A stretch of 64,000 nt of DNA from Planctomycetaceae bacterium (GCA_020638995.1 JACKHM010000004.1:372001-436000); one strand, 5' to 3'; counted from the first letter of the stretch, positions 42,270 to 52,616 are shown. Numbers and translations: made by a program. Notes: a model not told the origin generated them from the letters alone.

Positions 42270-43271
42270 ATGACTGAACCGTTCGAACCGTACCGCGAGT
42301 GGCTTGGCATCGAACCGCACGAAATGCCAGTCGATCATTACCGCTTACTCGGAGTTCGGCGTTTCGAAGACGATCCGACGGTGATTGCAGCCGCGGCGGA
42401 CCATCGCATGTTGCACGTCCGGTCGCATCAGACCGGTCGGCGCGCGGTCTACACGCAAAAGCTGTTAAATGAGCTGGCTGCTGCCAAGGTGTGCCTGCTG
42501 AATCCAGGTTCTAAGGCTAGTTACGACCAAGTTCTGCAGGCGGTATTTTTCACACCGGATGCACCGCCGCCGATCGGGCAGATCGCGATCGCCCCCTTCA
42601 CGATAAACTCACAGGATCTCGAAGTCGTTGTTGACGATTCCTCGGAAGATTTTGAGGAAGAGTTCGAAGAGCAATCCGGTTCGAACTTATGGTTTGTTTC
42701 CGGAGTCATCGCATTCGTGCTCCTGTTGGTAACAGTTTCCACTGTCGCCTATCGCCTGCGAATGGCGAAACAACGTGAGATGCAAGCGGACGATTGGCAA
42801 TCACCGCAGATTGGTGCCTCAACGCTTGATGACTTAAACTACGAGGAAAGCGAGCCGATCTTGCTCTATCAGGAAGCGAACGGCAGCATCAATCTCGATG
42901 CGAGCTTCGCCCAATTGCATGGTCCGTCGATTGGTCTGGCGATTTCCGGAAACGTCGATGTGATCGATGCGTGGGAATCGATGGACGACTGGGTCAGTTG
43001 GGCATTCAAAGTGGTCAAGTTACCACCGCAGGGCGTTTTTCAAGTTCGCGTGACGTATGCTGCTCGGGTAGAAGCAGACGGTGGTTCATTTGTGATCGCG
43101 ATCGGCGATCAGGAAAAAGTTTGCGACGTTCGTGGCACAGGCGAAGTCGTTACAGATGAATACTTCATCGCAGTTCCTAGCAGCGGGGTCCATACGCTCG
43201 CCGTCCGCGCCAAGAGCAAGCCGTCGCAACGATTGATGACGCTAAAGTCCGTGAACCTTGCGTTCGAGTAA
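42270..43271 (+). CDS. J-like-domain membrane protein of planctomycete type
   Basis: 333-aa protein. The N-terminal ~80 residues have the J-domain-like pattern 'DHYRLLGVRRFEDDPTVIAAAADHR' followed by 'LNELAAAKVCLLNPGSKASYD'. This is a planctomycete family that lacks the HPD tripeptide, so a DnaK-stimulating role is doubtful. An acidic linker (about residues 115-140) precedes one membrane helix ('WFVSGVIAFVLLLVTVSTVAY', abridged, near 145-165). The C-terminal half is a beta-sandwich-like domain ('FQVRVTYAARVEADGGSFVIAIG'), similar to carbohydrate-binding folds. Start ATG at 42270 follows from the conserved N-terminus. Confidence 0.8.
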   Translation: MTEPFEPYREWLGIEPHEMPVDHYRLLGVRRFEDDPTVIAAAADHRMLHVRSHQTGRRAVYTQKLLNELAAAKVCLLNPGSKASYDQVLQAVFFTPDAPPPIGQIAIAPFTINSQDLEVVVDDSSEDFEEEFEEQSGSNLWFVSGVIAFVLLLVTVSTVAYRLRMAKQREMQADDWQSPQIGASTLDDLNYEESEPILLYQEANGSINLDASFAQLHGPSIGLAISGNVDVIDAWESMDDWVSWAFKVVKLPPQGVFQVRVTYAARVEADGGSFVIAIGDQEKVCDVRGTGEVVTDEYFIAVPSSGVHTLAVRAKSKPSQRLMTLKSVNLAFE

Positions 43272-43318
43272 CCGTCCCGCCCTCCACCGATTCGTTCAAC
43301 CTCGCGCAGCAACGAGAG

Positions 43319-45256
43319 CTAAGAAACCATGCCTCGTTCTTCGAGTAGCTGCAAAATCGCATCGACACATTCGTTGACTGGCATTTCGTGCGTGGGAAGT
43401 ACCAGGTGCGGCGCGGCGGGTGTCTCGTAAGGCGACGAAACACCCGGGAAATTCGCAAGTTCACCGGAGTCGGCCAGCGGATAATGTCCATCCGTGTCAC
43501 GTTGTCGGCAAACCTCGACAGGTGCCGATAGGTACACAACCAGAAAGCGATCCGTTCCGACGACTTCTGCGGCCTTTTGGCGAACTTCTTCGTTGGGCGC
43601 CACAAATGCCCCGATACAGATCAGTCCAGCATCATTGATCAGCTTGGCAACTTCCGCGCTGCGGCGCAAGTTCTCCGAACGATCGTCCGCCCCGAACCCT
43701 AGATCACGGCTGATGCCTCGTCGCATATTCTGGCCATCGAGTACGGTCGCGGCCCGCCCCATATCGAATAACCGGCGCTCGAGCGCATACGCAATTGTTG
43801 TCTTTCCCGCTCCGGTTAATCCGGTCAGCAAAATCGTGACCGGCGTCTGGCCGAACCTTGCCGAGCGTTCTTCCGACGAGACCGCACTGATCTCAGTACT
43901 CAGCGTTTCGCTTTGCGGCGCATCATCCCAGTGATCGTGACGGTCTTCGCCCGTGCTACGATTGAGGATCATACCCGCCGCGAGCGTCGCATTACTAATG
44001 CGATCCACGATGATAAACGCACCTGTCGTCCGATTTCGCCGATAGCCGTCGAAGCAAACAGGTTCGCTCAACGACACGCTGCATCTTCCAATCTCATTCA
44101 ACTTCAGCGTCGGAGCGTCTTGCCGATGCAGCGTGTTCACATCGATCTGGTAACGCATCGTACTGATAGTGCCCGTGACGCTTTTGGTCGCTTGCTTGAA
44201 GATATAAGTCTTGCCCGGCACCATTTGGTCGTCGTGCATCCAGACAACCATCGCGTCGAATTTCTGCTCCAGCCGCGGCACATTGCCGGGACGAACGATC
44301 ATATCGCCGCGGCTGACGTCGATCTCGTCTTCCAGTGTGAGGGTGACGGATTGAGGAGTAAAAGCTTCCTTCAAATCGCCATCAAAGGTGACGATCGACT
44401 TCACGCGGCTCTTCTTACGCGACGGCAACGCCATGACTTCGTCGCCTTGCCGAACGATGCCTGATGCAATCGTCCCGCAGAAGCCGCGAAAATTGAGGTG
44501 CGGCCTGTTGACGTACTGAACGGGAAATCGAAAGTCTTCCAAGTTGCGATCCGATCCGATGTATACCGAGTCGAGAAAGCTCATCATGGTTGTGCCTTGA
44601 TACCAAGGCATGTTCTTGCTTGCATCGACGATGTTATCACCGAGCAGGGCCGAAATCGGCAAAAAGTGTAAGTCCGGGATATCCAACCGAGCAACGAAGT
44701 CCTTGTAGTCACTGCGAATCTGGTCATAGACTTCCTCGCTGTAGTCTACGAGGTCCATCTTGTTCACAGCGACGAGCACGTGCTTGATACCTAGCAATGA
44801 CACAATGAAGCTGTGCCGTTTGGTTTGCCGAACTACACCGTGTCGAGCGTCCACCAGAATAATGGCAAGGTCGCAGGTGGATGCGCCTGTCGCCATGTTT
44901 CGGGTGTACTGCTCGTGCCCCGGCGTATCGGCGATGATGAATTTGCGTTTGGCTGTCGAGAAGTATCGATATGCCACGTCGATTGTAATTCCTTGCTCGC
45001 GTTCGGCCTTCAAACCATCGGTAAACAAGGCTGGATCAAAGCCACCGCCGGTCGTGCCGTGAGTCGCCGAATCCTTTTCAAGAGTCTTGAGCGTATCTTC
45101 ATAGATCAACTTGGCATCGTAAAACAGCCGGCCAATCAGCGTGCTCTTGCCGTCATCGACGCTACCACAGGTCAGAAACCGAAGCAGTTCTTTTTTCTCG
45201 TGCTGAGCCAAATAGGCATCTATGTCGGTAGCGATAAGATCGGACTGGTGCGACAT
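43319..45256 (-). CDS. cysNC: Bifunctional sulfate adenylyltransferase subunit 1 / APS kinase
   Basis: 645-aa fusion that drives formation of APS with GTP hydrolysis and then phosphorylates APS to PAPS. The N-terminal GTPase part has 'GSVDDGKSTLIGRL' (G1), 'DTPGHEQYTRNM' (G3) and 'NKMDLVDY' (G4), followed by EF-Tu-like beta barrels to about residue 430. The C-terminal APS kinase has a P loop 'LTGLTGAGKTTIAYAL' near residue 475, the APS-binding 'DGQNMRRGISRDLGF' and the lid region 'DTDGHYPLADSG'. All key motifs are intact. It follows cysD by 179 bases on the same strand. With many sulfatases in such genomes, released sulfate can feed this pathway. Confidence 0.96.
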   Translation of the reverse strand: MSHQSDLIATDIDAYLAQHEKKELLRFLTCGSVDDGKSTLIGRLFYDAKLIYEDTLKTLEKDSATHGTTGGGFDPALFTDGLKAEREQGITIDVAYRYFSTAKRKFIIADTPGHEQYTRNMATGASTCDLAIILVDARHGVVRQTKRHSFIVSLLGIKHVLVAVNKMDLVDYSEEVYDQIRSDYKDFVARLDIPDLHFLPISALLGDNIVDASKNMPWYQGTTMMSFLDSVYIGSDRNLEDFRFPVQYVNRPHLNFRGFCGTIASGIVRQGDEVMALPSRKKSRVKSIVTFDGDLKEAFTPQSVTLTLEDEIDVSRGDMIVRPGNVPRLEQKFDAMVVWMHDDQMVPGKTYIFKQATKSVTGTISTMRYQIDVNTLHRQDAPTLKLNEIGRCSVSLSEPVCFDGYRRNRTTGAFIIVDRISNATLAAGMILNRSTGEDRHDHWDDAPQSETLSTEISAVSSEERSARFGQTPVTILLTGLTGAGKTTIAYALERRLFDMGRAATVLDGQNMRRGISRDLGFGADDRSENLRRSAEVAKLINDAGLICIGAFVAPNEEVRQKAAEVVGTDRFLVVYLSAPVEVCRQRDTDGHYPLADSGELANFPGVSSPYETPAAPHLVLPTHEMPVNECVDAILQLLEERGMVS

Positions 45257-45435
45257 GATATTTTTGATTTCAGAGTTCAGATTTTTTAAGATGTATTGGG
45301 CTCATCGGACTTCGCCGAATTTACCGAAGCCACTGAGGACGCGACGGGTTTGTCGCTCCCGTCGATAGACGCGTCCAACTCGTCGAGATCTGCCGTTTCA
45401 ATCCACTCCCACTAACTGAAATCCCCATCCTGAAA

Positions 45436-46347
45436 TTAGAAATATCCTCTCTTCTTCTTTTCTTCCATGCCGGCTCCGCCTTCGTCTTGGTCGATCAAGC
45501 GACCTTGTCGTTCCGAAGTTGTGCAGAGCAACATCTCTTGGATAATTTGGGGCAGTGTAGTGGCATTCGAATCGACGGCACCGGAGAGTGGGTAGCAACC
45601 CAAAGTCCGAAATCGCACTTTTCGCATTTCCGGCACTTCTCCCGGATTTAGCTTCAGTCGATCGTCATCTACCAGGATTAGCGTGCCGCCGCGTTCAACG
45701 ACGGGTCGCTCCTTGGCATAATACAGCGGAACGATGGGAATTTGCTCCAAGTGGATGTATTGCCACACATCCAATTCCGTCCAATTCGAGAGCGGGAAAA
45801 CGCGAATGCTTTCGCCCTTGTTTACGCGAGCGTTATAGAGATTCCACAACTCGGGCCGCTGATTCTTCGGATCCCAGCGGTGGTGTGTGTCGCGGAATGA
45901 AAAGACTCGTTCCTTAGCTCGCGACTTCTCTTCATCGCGCCGAGCGCCACCAAATGCCGCATCGAAGGCATACTTATCGAGCGCTTGCTTGAGCCCGTCG
46001 GTCTTCATCACCTCCGTGTGCTTTGCGCTGTCATCGAGCGGGTGGAGACCCAGCTTCTTGCCTTCTTCGTTGATGTAGACGATGACGTCGAGACCCAATT
46101 CCTTGCGAGCGTATTCCTCGCGGAACTGAATCATCTCGCTAAACTTCCAAGTCGTGTCGACGTGCATCAAGGGAAACGGCGGTTTGGCAGGATAAAACGC
46201 CTTCTGGGCCAATCGCACCATGACCGACGAGTCCTTTCCGACGGAATACAGCATCACCGGGTTGTGAAACTCCGCAGCGACCTCGCGGATGATGTGGATG
46301 CTCTCGGCCTCTAACTGCTTGAGATGCGTGAGGTTATAGCCGGACAT
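45436..46347 (-). CDS. cysD: Sulfate adenylyltransferase subunit 2
   Basis: 303-aa PP-loop ATPase that, with CysN, joins sulfate to ATP to make adenosine 5'-phosphosulfate. The PP-loop is 'YSVGKDSSVMVRLA' near residue 36, then 'PLMHVDTTWKFSEMI' and 'VFPLSNWTELDVWQYI', which are CysD blocks. The C-terminus 'GGAGMEEKKKRGYF' is the usual CysD ending. The ATG at 46347 gives the family-typical start ('MSGYNLTHLKQLEAES'); the open frame extends 36 codons further without support. It is the first gene of the cysD-cysNC pair and is divergent from argB. Confidence 0.96.
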   Translation of the reverse strand: MSGYNLTHLKQLEAESIHIIREVAAEFHNPVMLYSVGKDSSVMVRLAQKAFYPAKPPFPLMHVDTTWKFSEMIQFREEYARKELGLDVIVYINEEGKKLGLHPLDDSAKHTEVMKTDGLKQALDKYAFDAAFGGARRDEEKSRAKERVFSFRDTHHRWDPKNQRPELWNLYNARVNKGESIRVFPLSNWTELDVWQYIHLEQIPIVPLYYAKERPVVERGGTLILVDDDRLKLNPGEVPEMRKVRFRTLGCYPLSGAVDSNATTLPQIIQEMLLCTTSERQGRLIDQDEGGAGMEEKKKRGYF

Positions 46348-46655
46348 AGAACCTGCGTCAGGAAGGGTTGAAGGGGCGATCGTGTTGGGTATTCTACGGG
46401 CTTGGCAAGCTGGCGTAGAGGGGGGAAGGGTCAGCTCGCCAAAGCCCCCTTTCACATGTGAATTGAGACCAGGAGCACACGGACCGGACCGACCTCCGAA
46501 GTTTCCTGAGGCTTAATACGTCCCACGCCGTATATGCTCAATTGCCCTCGACGCTTTCGCGTCGTTGACACCTTTCCGATTCGACCCATAAAATACGCGG
46601 TTTTCCTGCTCCTAGCTATGTCAGCTGGGAAGCGCCTTCACGGGGGAAGTGTCTC
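46348..46655. promoter_or_regulatory. Divergent regulatory region cysD / argB
   Basis: 308 bases that must hold the promoters of cysD (minus) and argB (plus). A purine-rich 'GGGGGAAG' at about 46642-46649 lies before the TTG start of argB and is its probable ribosome site. No Cys- or Arg-regulator box could be identified by eye. Confidence 0.45.
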
Positions 46656-47531
46656 TTGGATGAAGCGATTGCCAAAGCCGATACGCTGATCGAAGCCCTC
46701 GGCTGGATACGCCGGTTCCGCGACAAGGTGACTGTCATCAAGCTGGGCGGCAGCTTTATGGACGATGCCAACGCGTTGCAACACGTGTTGCTCGACATCG
46801 TCTTTATGGAATCGGTGGGCATGCGACCGGTGATCGTTCACGGCGGTGGGCCGGCAATCAATCGAGCCATGGACGAGGCAGGCATCCCTCCCCGCTTTGT
46901 ACAAGGACGCCGCTACACAGACGACGCGACGCTGGCCATCGTCGAACAAGCCCTCGCGGTTGAGGTCAACGAGCGTCTGACCGCCGAGATCGAGAAGCTC
47001 GAAGGCCGCGCCATGAACCTGAACTTCAAAACAACCAACGTCTTGTTCGGCGAGAGGCTACAACTCGATAGCGATGACGGACCAATCGACCTCGGGCACG
47101 TGGGACGCGTGACTCGCGTCGACCGCCTGACGATCGACAATCTCTGCTACGCAGGGCAGGTGCCCGTGATTCCATCAATGTGTCTGGATGATCAAGGCCA
47201 CAAGCTGAATGTTAACGCGGACACGGCGGCGACGGCCGTCGCGCAAGCGTTGGGTGCGGAAAAGCTCGTCTTCATGAGCGATGTCAACGGCGTCCGCGCG
47301 GACAAAGACGATCCCGCCACCTTGATCCATAGCTTGACCGCCAGCCAGGCTCGTGAGCTCATTTCCTCAGGCGCCATTGATCGGGGTATGATCCCGAAAG
47401 TCGAAGCGTGCCTGGATACACTCGACAAAGGCGTCCGCAAGATCCACATCATCGATGGCCGCATTCGTCATTCCCTGCTCCTCGAAATCTACACAACGAC
47501 CGGCGTTGGTACCCAGCTCGTCCAACAATAA
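46656..47531 (+). CDS. argB: Acetylglutamate kinase
   Basis: 291-aa enzyme that phosphorylates N-acetylglutamate, the second step of arginine synthesis. 'VTVIKLGGSFMDDANAL' near residue 24 is the phosphate-binding start of the amino-acid-kinase fold, 'PVIVHGGGPAINRAMDEAG' binds acetylglutamate, and 'LNVNADTAATAVAQAL' and 'LVFMSDVNGV' form the ATP site. The start is TTG at 46656, as no ATG or GTG lies in frame nearby and a strong ribosome site precedes it. First gene of argB-argD-argF-rph, all on the plus strand. Confidence 0.95.
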   Translation: MDEAIAKADTLIEALGWIRRFRDKVTVIKLGGSFMDDANALQHVLLDIVFMESVGMRPVIVHGGGPAINRAMDEAGIPPRFVQGRRYTDDATLAIVEQALAVEVNERLTAEIEKLEGRAMNLNFKTTNVLFGERLQLDSDDGPIDLGHVGRVTRVDRLTIDNLCYAGQVPVIPSMCLDDQGHKLNVNADTAATAVAQALGAEKLVFMSDVNGVRADKDDPATLIHSLTASQARELISSGAIDRGMIPKVEACLDTLDKGVRKIHIIDGRIRHSLLLEIYTTTGVGTQLVQQ

Positions 47532-47636
47532 TGCTCCGCGTCTTTCAACTCGACCCGAACCCGATCTTCTCGTTTCCTGTCAGCACTACTTTCCATTAGT
47601 CAACCAATCACCGCTTTAGCACCGTGTGAGGACCTC

Positions 47637-48824
47637 ATGAATTCGAACGACACGATCGAGCTATTCAAAAAGTATGTCATTGCGAATTATGGTCGGTATC
47701 CGGTAAATCTCGTCCGCGGTGAGGGCTCGGTCGTGTGGGACAGCGAAGACAACCGCTATCTGGATTTGTTTCCAGGTTGGGGATGCAATCTGCTGGGACA
47801 TTGTCCGCCAAAGGTCGTTAAAGCGGTTCAGGACCAAGTCGCAAAATTGATTCACGTTCCCAACACATGGCACATGGAGGCACAGGGACTGTGGGCAAAG
47901 GAGCTTTCCGAGCGAAGTTTTGGAGGGCAAGCCTTCTTCTGCAATTCGGGAACGGAGGCGAACGAGGCCGCGATCAAGCTCGCTCGTCTCCACACGCCAA
48001 AAGAACGCTACAAGATCATCACGTTCGAGGGTGGGTTCCACGGTCGGACCCTGGGTTCTCTCACCGCTACCGCTCAACCGAAATATCACGAAGGCCTGGG
48101 CCCGCTGGTCGCGGGCTTCAACTACGCTCCATACGGGGATCTCGCGGCCGTTGAACAACTGATCGACGAGGAAACTTGCGCGATCATGGTCGAGCCGATT
48201 CAAGGCGAAGGTGGAGTTCGCATTCCGCCCGCCGGCTTTCTCGAAGGCCTCCGAAAACTAGCCAACGAAAATGGATTGGTGCTAATCTTTGACGAAGTGC
48301 AAACCGGTTGTGGACGAACCGGACACTGGTTCGCATATCAGCATTTTGGCGTCACACCGGATGTGATGACGCTGGCGAAAGCGGTCTGTGGTGGAATCGC
48401 CGGGGGCGCTATGTTGACGACGACCGAGATCGCTCCCAGTCTCCGCCCCGGAACGCACGCCGCGACGTTTGGCGGAAATCCCATTGCGTCCGTCGCTGGG
48501 ATTGCAACGCTGCAAACGATGGAAGAAGACAATTTGCTCGCGAGCGCGAAGCAACTTGGCGACTACTTCCGAACTCGCTTCGAGCAATTACAGCAGGAGT
48601 GCAATATCATTCAGGAGGTCCGAGTCTTGGGCGTAATGGTTGGAGTGGAGCTGACCGTAGACGGCGCACCGGTCGTGCAAAAATGCCTGGAACGCAAGTT
48701 GTTGGTGAATTGCACACAAGGCCGAGTGATTCGCCTATTACCGGCCATGAACTTGACGATGGAACAGGCAGAAGAGGGTTGCAAAATCCTGGAAGACGTA
48801 TTGAAGTCCCTCGCCGCCGAGTAG
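47637..48824 (+). CDS. argD: Acetylornithine aminotransferase
   Basis: 395-aa class III PLP aminotransferase converting N-acetylglutamate semialdehyde to N-acetylornithine. 'FFCNSGTEANEAAIKLAR' near residue 102 is the PLP phosphate site, 'ITFEGGFHGRTLGSLTAT' is typical of ArgD, 'LIFDEVQTGCGRTG' carries the ring-binding Asp, and 'MTLAKAVCGGIAGGAML' holds the Schiff-base Lys. The ATG at 47637 follows a 'GTGTGAGGA' ribosome-site-like run. It lies 105 bases after argB and 46 before argF, so one transcript is likely. Confidence 0.95.
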   Translation: MNSNDTIELFKKYVIANYGRYPVNLVRGEGSVVWDSEDNRYLDLFPGWGCNLLGHCPPKVVKAVQDQVAKLIHVPNTWHMEAQGLWAKELSERSFGGQAFFCNSGTEANEAAIKLARLHTPKERYKIITFEGGFHGRTLGSLTATAQPKYHEGLGPLVAGFNYAPYGDLAAVEQLIDEETCAIMVEPIQGEGGVRIPPAGFLEGLRKLANENGLVLIFDEVQTGCGRTGHWFAYQHFGVTPDVMTLAKAVCGGIAGGAMLTTTEIAPSLRPGTHAATFGGNPIASVAGIATLQTMEEDNLLASAKQLGDYFRTRFEQLQQECNIIQEVRVLGVMVGVELTVDGAPVVQKCLERKLLVNCTQGRVIRLLPAMNLTMEQAEEGCKILEDVLKSLAAE

Positions 48825-48870
48825 GCGTGCTCCGCTGGCGACCGAGAACTCCGTAGAGAGGATCGCAACG

Positions 48871-49788
48871 ATGCGACATGTGCTAACGCTATTCGAACTG
48901 ACATCAAAAGAGATTGAGCGAATCTTCGCAATCACCGAAGACCTAAAGAGCAAGTTTCAGCAAGGCGTCCGCGAGCCGCTGTTCCCAGGTCGCGTCCTGG
49001 CCCTGCTGTTCGAGAAGCAGTCGCTACGAACCCGCGTCAGCTTTGAGACCGCGATAGCGAATCTAGGCGGCAGCAGTCTGTTCCTAGGTAAGGACGTCGG
49101 TTGGGGCGAGCGCGAATCGATGGCAGACTTTGGCCAAGTGCTCGGGCAATACGTCGACGCCGTTGTCTGCCGTTCCAACTCGCACGCCAAGGTCGAGGAA
49201 CTGGCGAAACATTGCACTTGCTCGATCATCAATGGCTTGACCGACACGTCGCATCCCTGCCAGGCACTCGCCGATCTTTACACGATCCGTGAAGTTCACG
49301 GATCGTTGTCGGGATTGAGATTGGCATATGTGGGCGACGCTAACAATGTCGCAAGAAGCTTGGCAGTCGCTTGTGGAAAACTCGGAGTCGAATTTGCGAT
49401 TGCTTCCCCCAAACGGTATCAGTTCGACGCGAAATTTCGCTCGACACTAAAGACGGAGCTTCCCGATCTCAAAATGGTCGAAACGACTGATCCCGTCGAG
49501 GCCGTCAAGGGAGCCGCCGCTGTCTATACTGATGTTTGGGCCAGCATGGGGCAGGAAGCTGAGCACCAAGAGCGCGTGGTTGCTTTCGCGGATTACCAAG
49601 TGAGCGCGGCACTGATGAAGCACGCCGACAAGGACGCGTGCTTTCTGCATTGCCTTCCAGCCCGGCGCGGCGAAGAAGTTGCCGCGGAAGTGATCGATGG
49701 ACCACAGAGCGCAATCGTCCAGGAGGCAGGAAATCGGTTGCATGCTCAAAAGGGACTGCTCGCCTGGCTGCTGGGCGCACAAGCGTAG
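48871..49788 (+). CDS. argF: Ornithine carbamoyltransferase
   Basis: 305-aa enzyme making citrulline from ornithine and carbamoyl phosphate. The carbamoyl-phosphate loop is 'KQSLRTRVSFETAIANLGG', where the usual S-T-R-T-R reads S-L-R-T-R, an accepted variant. 'HPCQALADLYTI' and the ornithine-binding 'FLHCLPARRGEEV' near residue 255 are intact. The shorter 310-like family length is matched. Third gene of the arginine cluster; carbamoyl phosphate synthase and argG/argH are outside the window. Confidence 0.95.
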   Translation: MRHVLTLFELTSKEIERIFAITEDLKSKFQQGVREPLFPGRVLALLFEKQSLRTRVSFETAIANLGGSSLFLGKDVGWGERESMADFGQVLGQYVDAVVCRSNSHAKVEELAKHCTCSIINGLTDTSHPCQALADLYTIREVHGSLSGLRLAYVGDANNVARSLAVACGKLGVEFAIASPKRYQFDAKFRSTLKTELPDLKMVETTDPVEAVKGAAAVYTDVWASMGQEAEHQERVVAFADYQVSAALMKHADKDACFLHCLPARRGEEVAAEVIDGPQSAIVQEAGNRLHAQKGLLAWLLGAQA

Positions 49789-49841
49789 AAAGCCCGGTTT
49801 GCAACACTAGAATCTCACTCGAACCAGCGAAAGCAGAGTCG

Positions 49842-50561
49842 ATGACACGCCGCGCTAATGAACTTCGCCCCATCAAAGTAAAACGTCGGTACACAAGAAC
49901 GTCGCCCGGCAGCGTTCTGTATCAATCTGGAAACACAACGGTGTTGTGCACTGCCAGCGTTCAACCCGATGTGCCGCCCTGGCTAGCCGGAAAGGGAAAA
50001 GGCTGGATCACAGCGGAGTACAACATGCTTCCGAACAGCACGAGCCCCCGCAAACGACGTGAACGAGATGGCAAAGTCGATGGACGAACAACAGAGATTC
50101 AGCGTTTAATCGCTCGCAGCTTGCGGGCGGTTGCAGATCTGGTCGCACTCGGCGAGCGGTTGATAACGGTCGATTGCGATGTGATCGAGGCGGACGGAGG
50201 CACACGCACCGCAAGCATTACAGGCGGATTCATCGCCTTGGTCGAGGCGATGAACAGCATTCAAAAGGAACTACCCGACCCCGCGAAGTACCCGCTACTT
50301 GACAGCGTCGCGGCGATTAGTGTAGGCATAGTCAATGGCAAGCCGACGCTCGACCTCGACTACGAACAAGACTATGCCGCGACGGTCGACATGAACGTCG
50401 TGATGACCGGCGGGGGACGTTTCGTCGAGATTCAAGGCACCGGCGAAGAAGCGACCTTCAGCGACGAGGATTTGGACGCGTTGCTCAAGCTGGCCCGGCG
50501 AGGCATCAAAGATCTGACTGCTACCCAGAAAGACACGCTCGGCAAACAGTGGCCGTTTTGA
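49842..50561 (+). CDS. rph: Ribonuclease PH
   Basis: 239-aa phosphate-dependent 3'-exoribonuclease that trims tRNA 3' ends and structured RNAs. The start ATG at 49842 gives 'MTRRANELRPIKVKRRYTR', the RNase PH signature opening with Arg residues for phosphate. 'GKGKGWITAEYNMLPNST' and 'RDGKVDGRTTEIQRLIARSLRAV' (abridged) are the hallmark blocks, and 'DADVIEADGGTRTASITGG' is matched by 'DCDVIEADGGTRTASITGG'. It follows argF by 53 bases, which is probably only co-transcription. In this genome it could work with Rsr on RNA 3' ends, as Rsr-linked exonucleases do elsewhere, but that is conjecture. Confidence 0.95.
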   Translation: MTRRANELRPIKVKRRYTRTSPGSVLYQSGNTTVLCTASVQPDVPPWLAGKGKGWITAEYNMLPNSTSPRKRRERDGKVDGRTTEIQRLIARSLRAVADLVALGERLITVDCDVIEADGGTRTASITGGFIALVEAMNSIQKELPDPAKYPLLDSVAAISVGIVNGKPTLDLDYEQDYAATVDMNVVMTGGGRFVEIQGTGEEATFSDEDLDALLKLARRGIKDLTATQKDTLGKQWPF

Positions 50562-50860
50562 GTCGCGTTCCGTGATTGAAAACACAACGGCCTGGGGAGT
50601 GAATGTCACTTAATCGACAATTGGTCGCTCAATCGCTGCGGGCGCGTTGAGAGGTTGCCGTGTAGAGTTTCCGTCACCATGTAATATAGGTGGGGATTTA
50701 CGCGGTGTCGGGCAGGGCGTGTCGCCGAGCCGACAATGTTCGCTCCCGATCCGGCTTTGGGATGTTGTTGCCTTGTTCGGCGCTGCCGATCGAGCAGAGT
50801 CATCCGGCGGATAACGCATCGTAGGTCCGGCTCTCGCCGGACAGTAGACTGGCATGTCCC
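50562..50860. other. Intergenic region before truncated Rhs gene
   Basis: No gene. It contains the short hairpin repeat at 50821-50844 that marks the left end of the Rhs fragment. Confidence 0.5.
50821..50844. repeat. Short palindromic repeat (GTCCGGC..GCCGGAC)
   Basis: GTAGGTCCGGCTCTCGCCGG plus ACAG; the same sequence with one change occurs at 56850-56873. A 7-bp stem closes a 4-base loop. Here it lies 17 bases before the point where the truncated Rhs frame begins. Confidence 0.8.
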
Positions 50861-52563
50861 TTCGACGCCAACGACCGGCTCCGCTGGGAGCAAACGGACT
50901 TCGACGCAGACGGTACGATCGATGAATTGGCCAGCTATGGCTACGGCGACGATAACACGGCGACACAGCAAACCTCCAAGACGGTGACCAACGCTCTCGG
51001 CTCTCCGCTGTCAGCTTTACCTACGATCTGCAAGGACGCATGGCGAGCACGATTCGCGAAGGTTACGCCGCGGACGGAACGACGGTGGTCCTCCGCGAAA
51101 CGACCAGCTTCGACTATGACCAGACGGGCATTCGCGTTTCGTCGCACAACAAGTACGAGAAGATGAATCCCGCGACCGGCGTGTTGGAAGTGCGGCACGA
51201 GCTCGACTCCGAGTATCTGGTCGAGCATCGCAACTTCACGGGCTTTGAACAGGTGCTCCGCGAGACGACAACGGACGCCAACGGCTACGTCGTTCGCAAG
51301 GTCGTGTACACCTTGGGGCATGATGTCGTGAGTCAATGGTCCAGCGGCGGGATCAACACGTACACCGATCCGTACGACGAGAACGACCCCAATCCCGGAC
51401 GCGAGTTATACGCACCCAATGGCAGCTTCTTGTTCATGTACGACGGTCACGGCAGCGTGCGTTCGATCCTACCTCGCGGCGATGTTATTCCGCAGTCGGA
51501 GAACATTGACCTCTCAAGGCTGAAGTCGTTCACGTACGACGCGTATGGCAATGCGTTGGGCTTCAACCCGACGTACGCGGGCACGAGCATCCTGTACAGC
51601 GGCGAGCAATACGACGCCCGCATCCAGCAGCAGTACCTCCGCGCCCGCTACTACGACGCCGTGAGCGGCACCTTCAACCGCCTCGATCCCTTCGCAGGCA
51701 ACACGCAAGACCCGCAGTCACTGCATAAGTATGCGTATGTGCATGGGGATCCGGTGCAAGGGGTTGATCCAACGGGATTAATGACTGTCAGTTCGTTGCT
51801 TAGCGGTATCTCTTCAATGGGGCGAGGCATCGCCGTCAGATCAGGACCAGCATTACGCGTATTGAAAAGAGCACAATTCACTTTAGGTGGCATCACCCTC
51901 GCGAGTGTGCATTTCGCGGTATTACAGCAAAGGAATCCTAATATTCCGTTGGCATCAGGCGTCTTGTCTGGTTTTCAGCTTGGTTTGGCATTGGACATGA
52001 CTCCTAACTGGACTCGCCGGCTTGAAGCGTTGAAGTGGGGAGCCATTAGTTACGGGCTTGAACTGATAATACAGGGGCTAAAGCCGGGAAGTATTCGACT
52101 CTATCCCGGTGGTCCCATAGATCCTATCGTCCAAGCGGACTTGTTTCATTCATTCGCGGAGGGAACATTTGACGCTGCGCTTGATGGCTATTTGGAGGCA
52201 AAGTTAAATGTCCCCGGATGGTCGAACGGGGCAAACGCGTTCTATGCCGGAGCGTTTACGTGGGGACGCGGATTCGTGCAACGTGCGCTGAATAGTGATG
52301 TAACTTTCAATTCTGATAAGGCTGCGGCTGCTGCGCTTGTAGAAGGCATACTAACAGCGCTGACGAACACATCCGGCGGTAATATTCTAGGAACACGGCT
52401 TCCAAACGCAGTAAAGAAGCGAGCGGGATTCCTAACGAAAGTGGCTGCAGAAATTGTTGGAAATCCTGCAAAACTAGTCGACGCGACCGACGAGATAGCA
52501 GAGCTGTTTGTGGACCTGATAGCTGGTCAAGCTGCATCTGAACTTGTACCATCTGACGAGTAG
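50861..52563 (+). pseudogene. 5'-truncated Rhs gene tail with its own C-terminal tip
   Basis: The Rhs coding sequence begins abruptly at about 50861 ('FDANDRLRWEQTDFDADGT') and shifts frame near 51005. It then runs open as 507 codons from 51040: 'DLQGRMASTIREGYAADG', 'DGHGSVRSILPRGD', 'SFTYDAYGNALGF', 'YSGEQYDARIQQQYLRARYYD', 'LDPFAGNTQDPQSLHKYAYV' and 'DPVQGVDPTG', the last being the Rhs core end at about residue 245. The remaining 260 residues are a tip with hydrophobic segments and a helical end; no known toxin motif is seen. Most of the Rhs shell is missing, so it is probably a displaced tail that could recombine with a complete Rhs gene. Confidence 0.8.
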
Positions 52564-52616
52564 CAGGTAGGAAAGCAGCCTTATCAACCGAGGGCCGATT
52601 AGCGAAGGTGGTTACC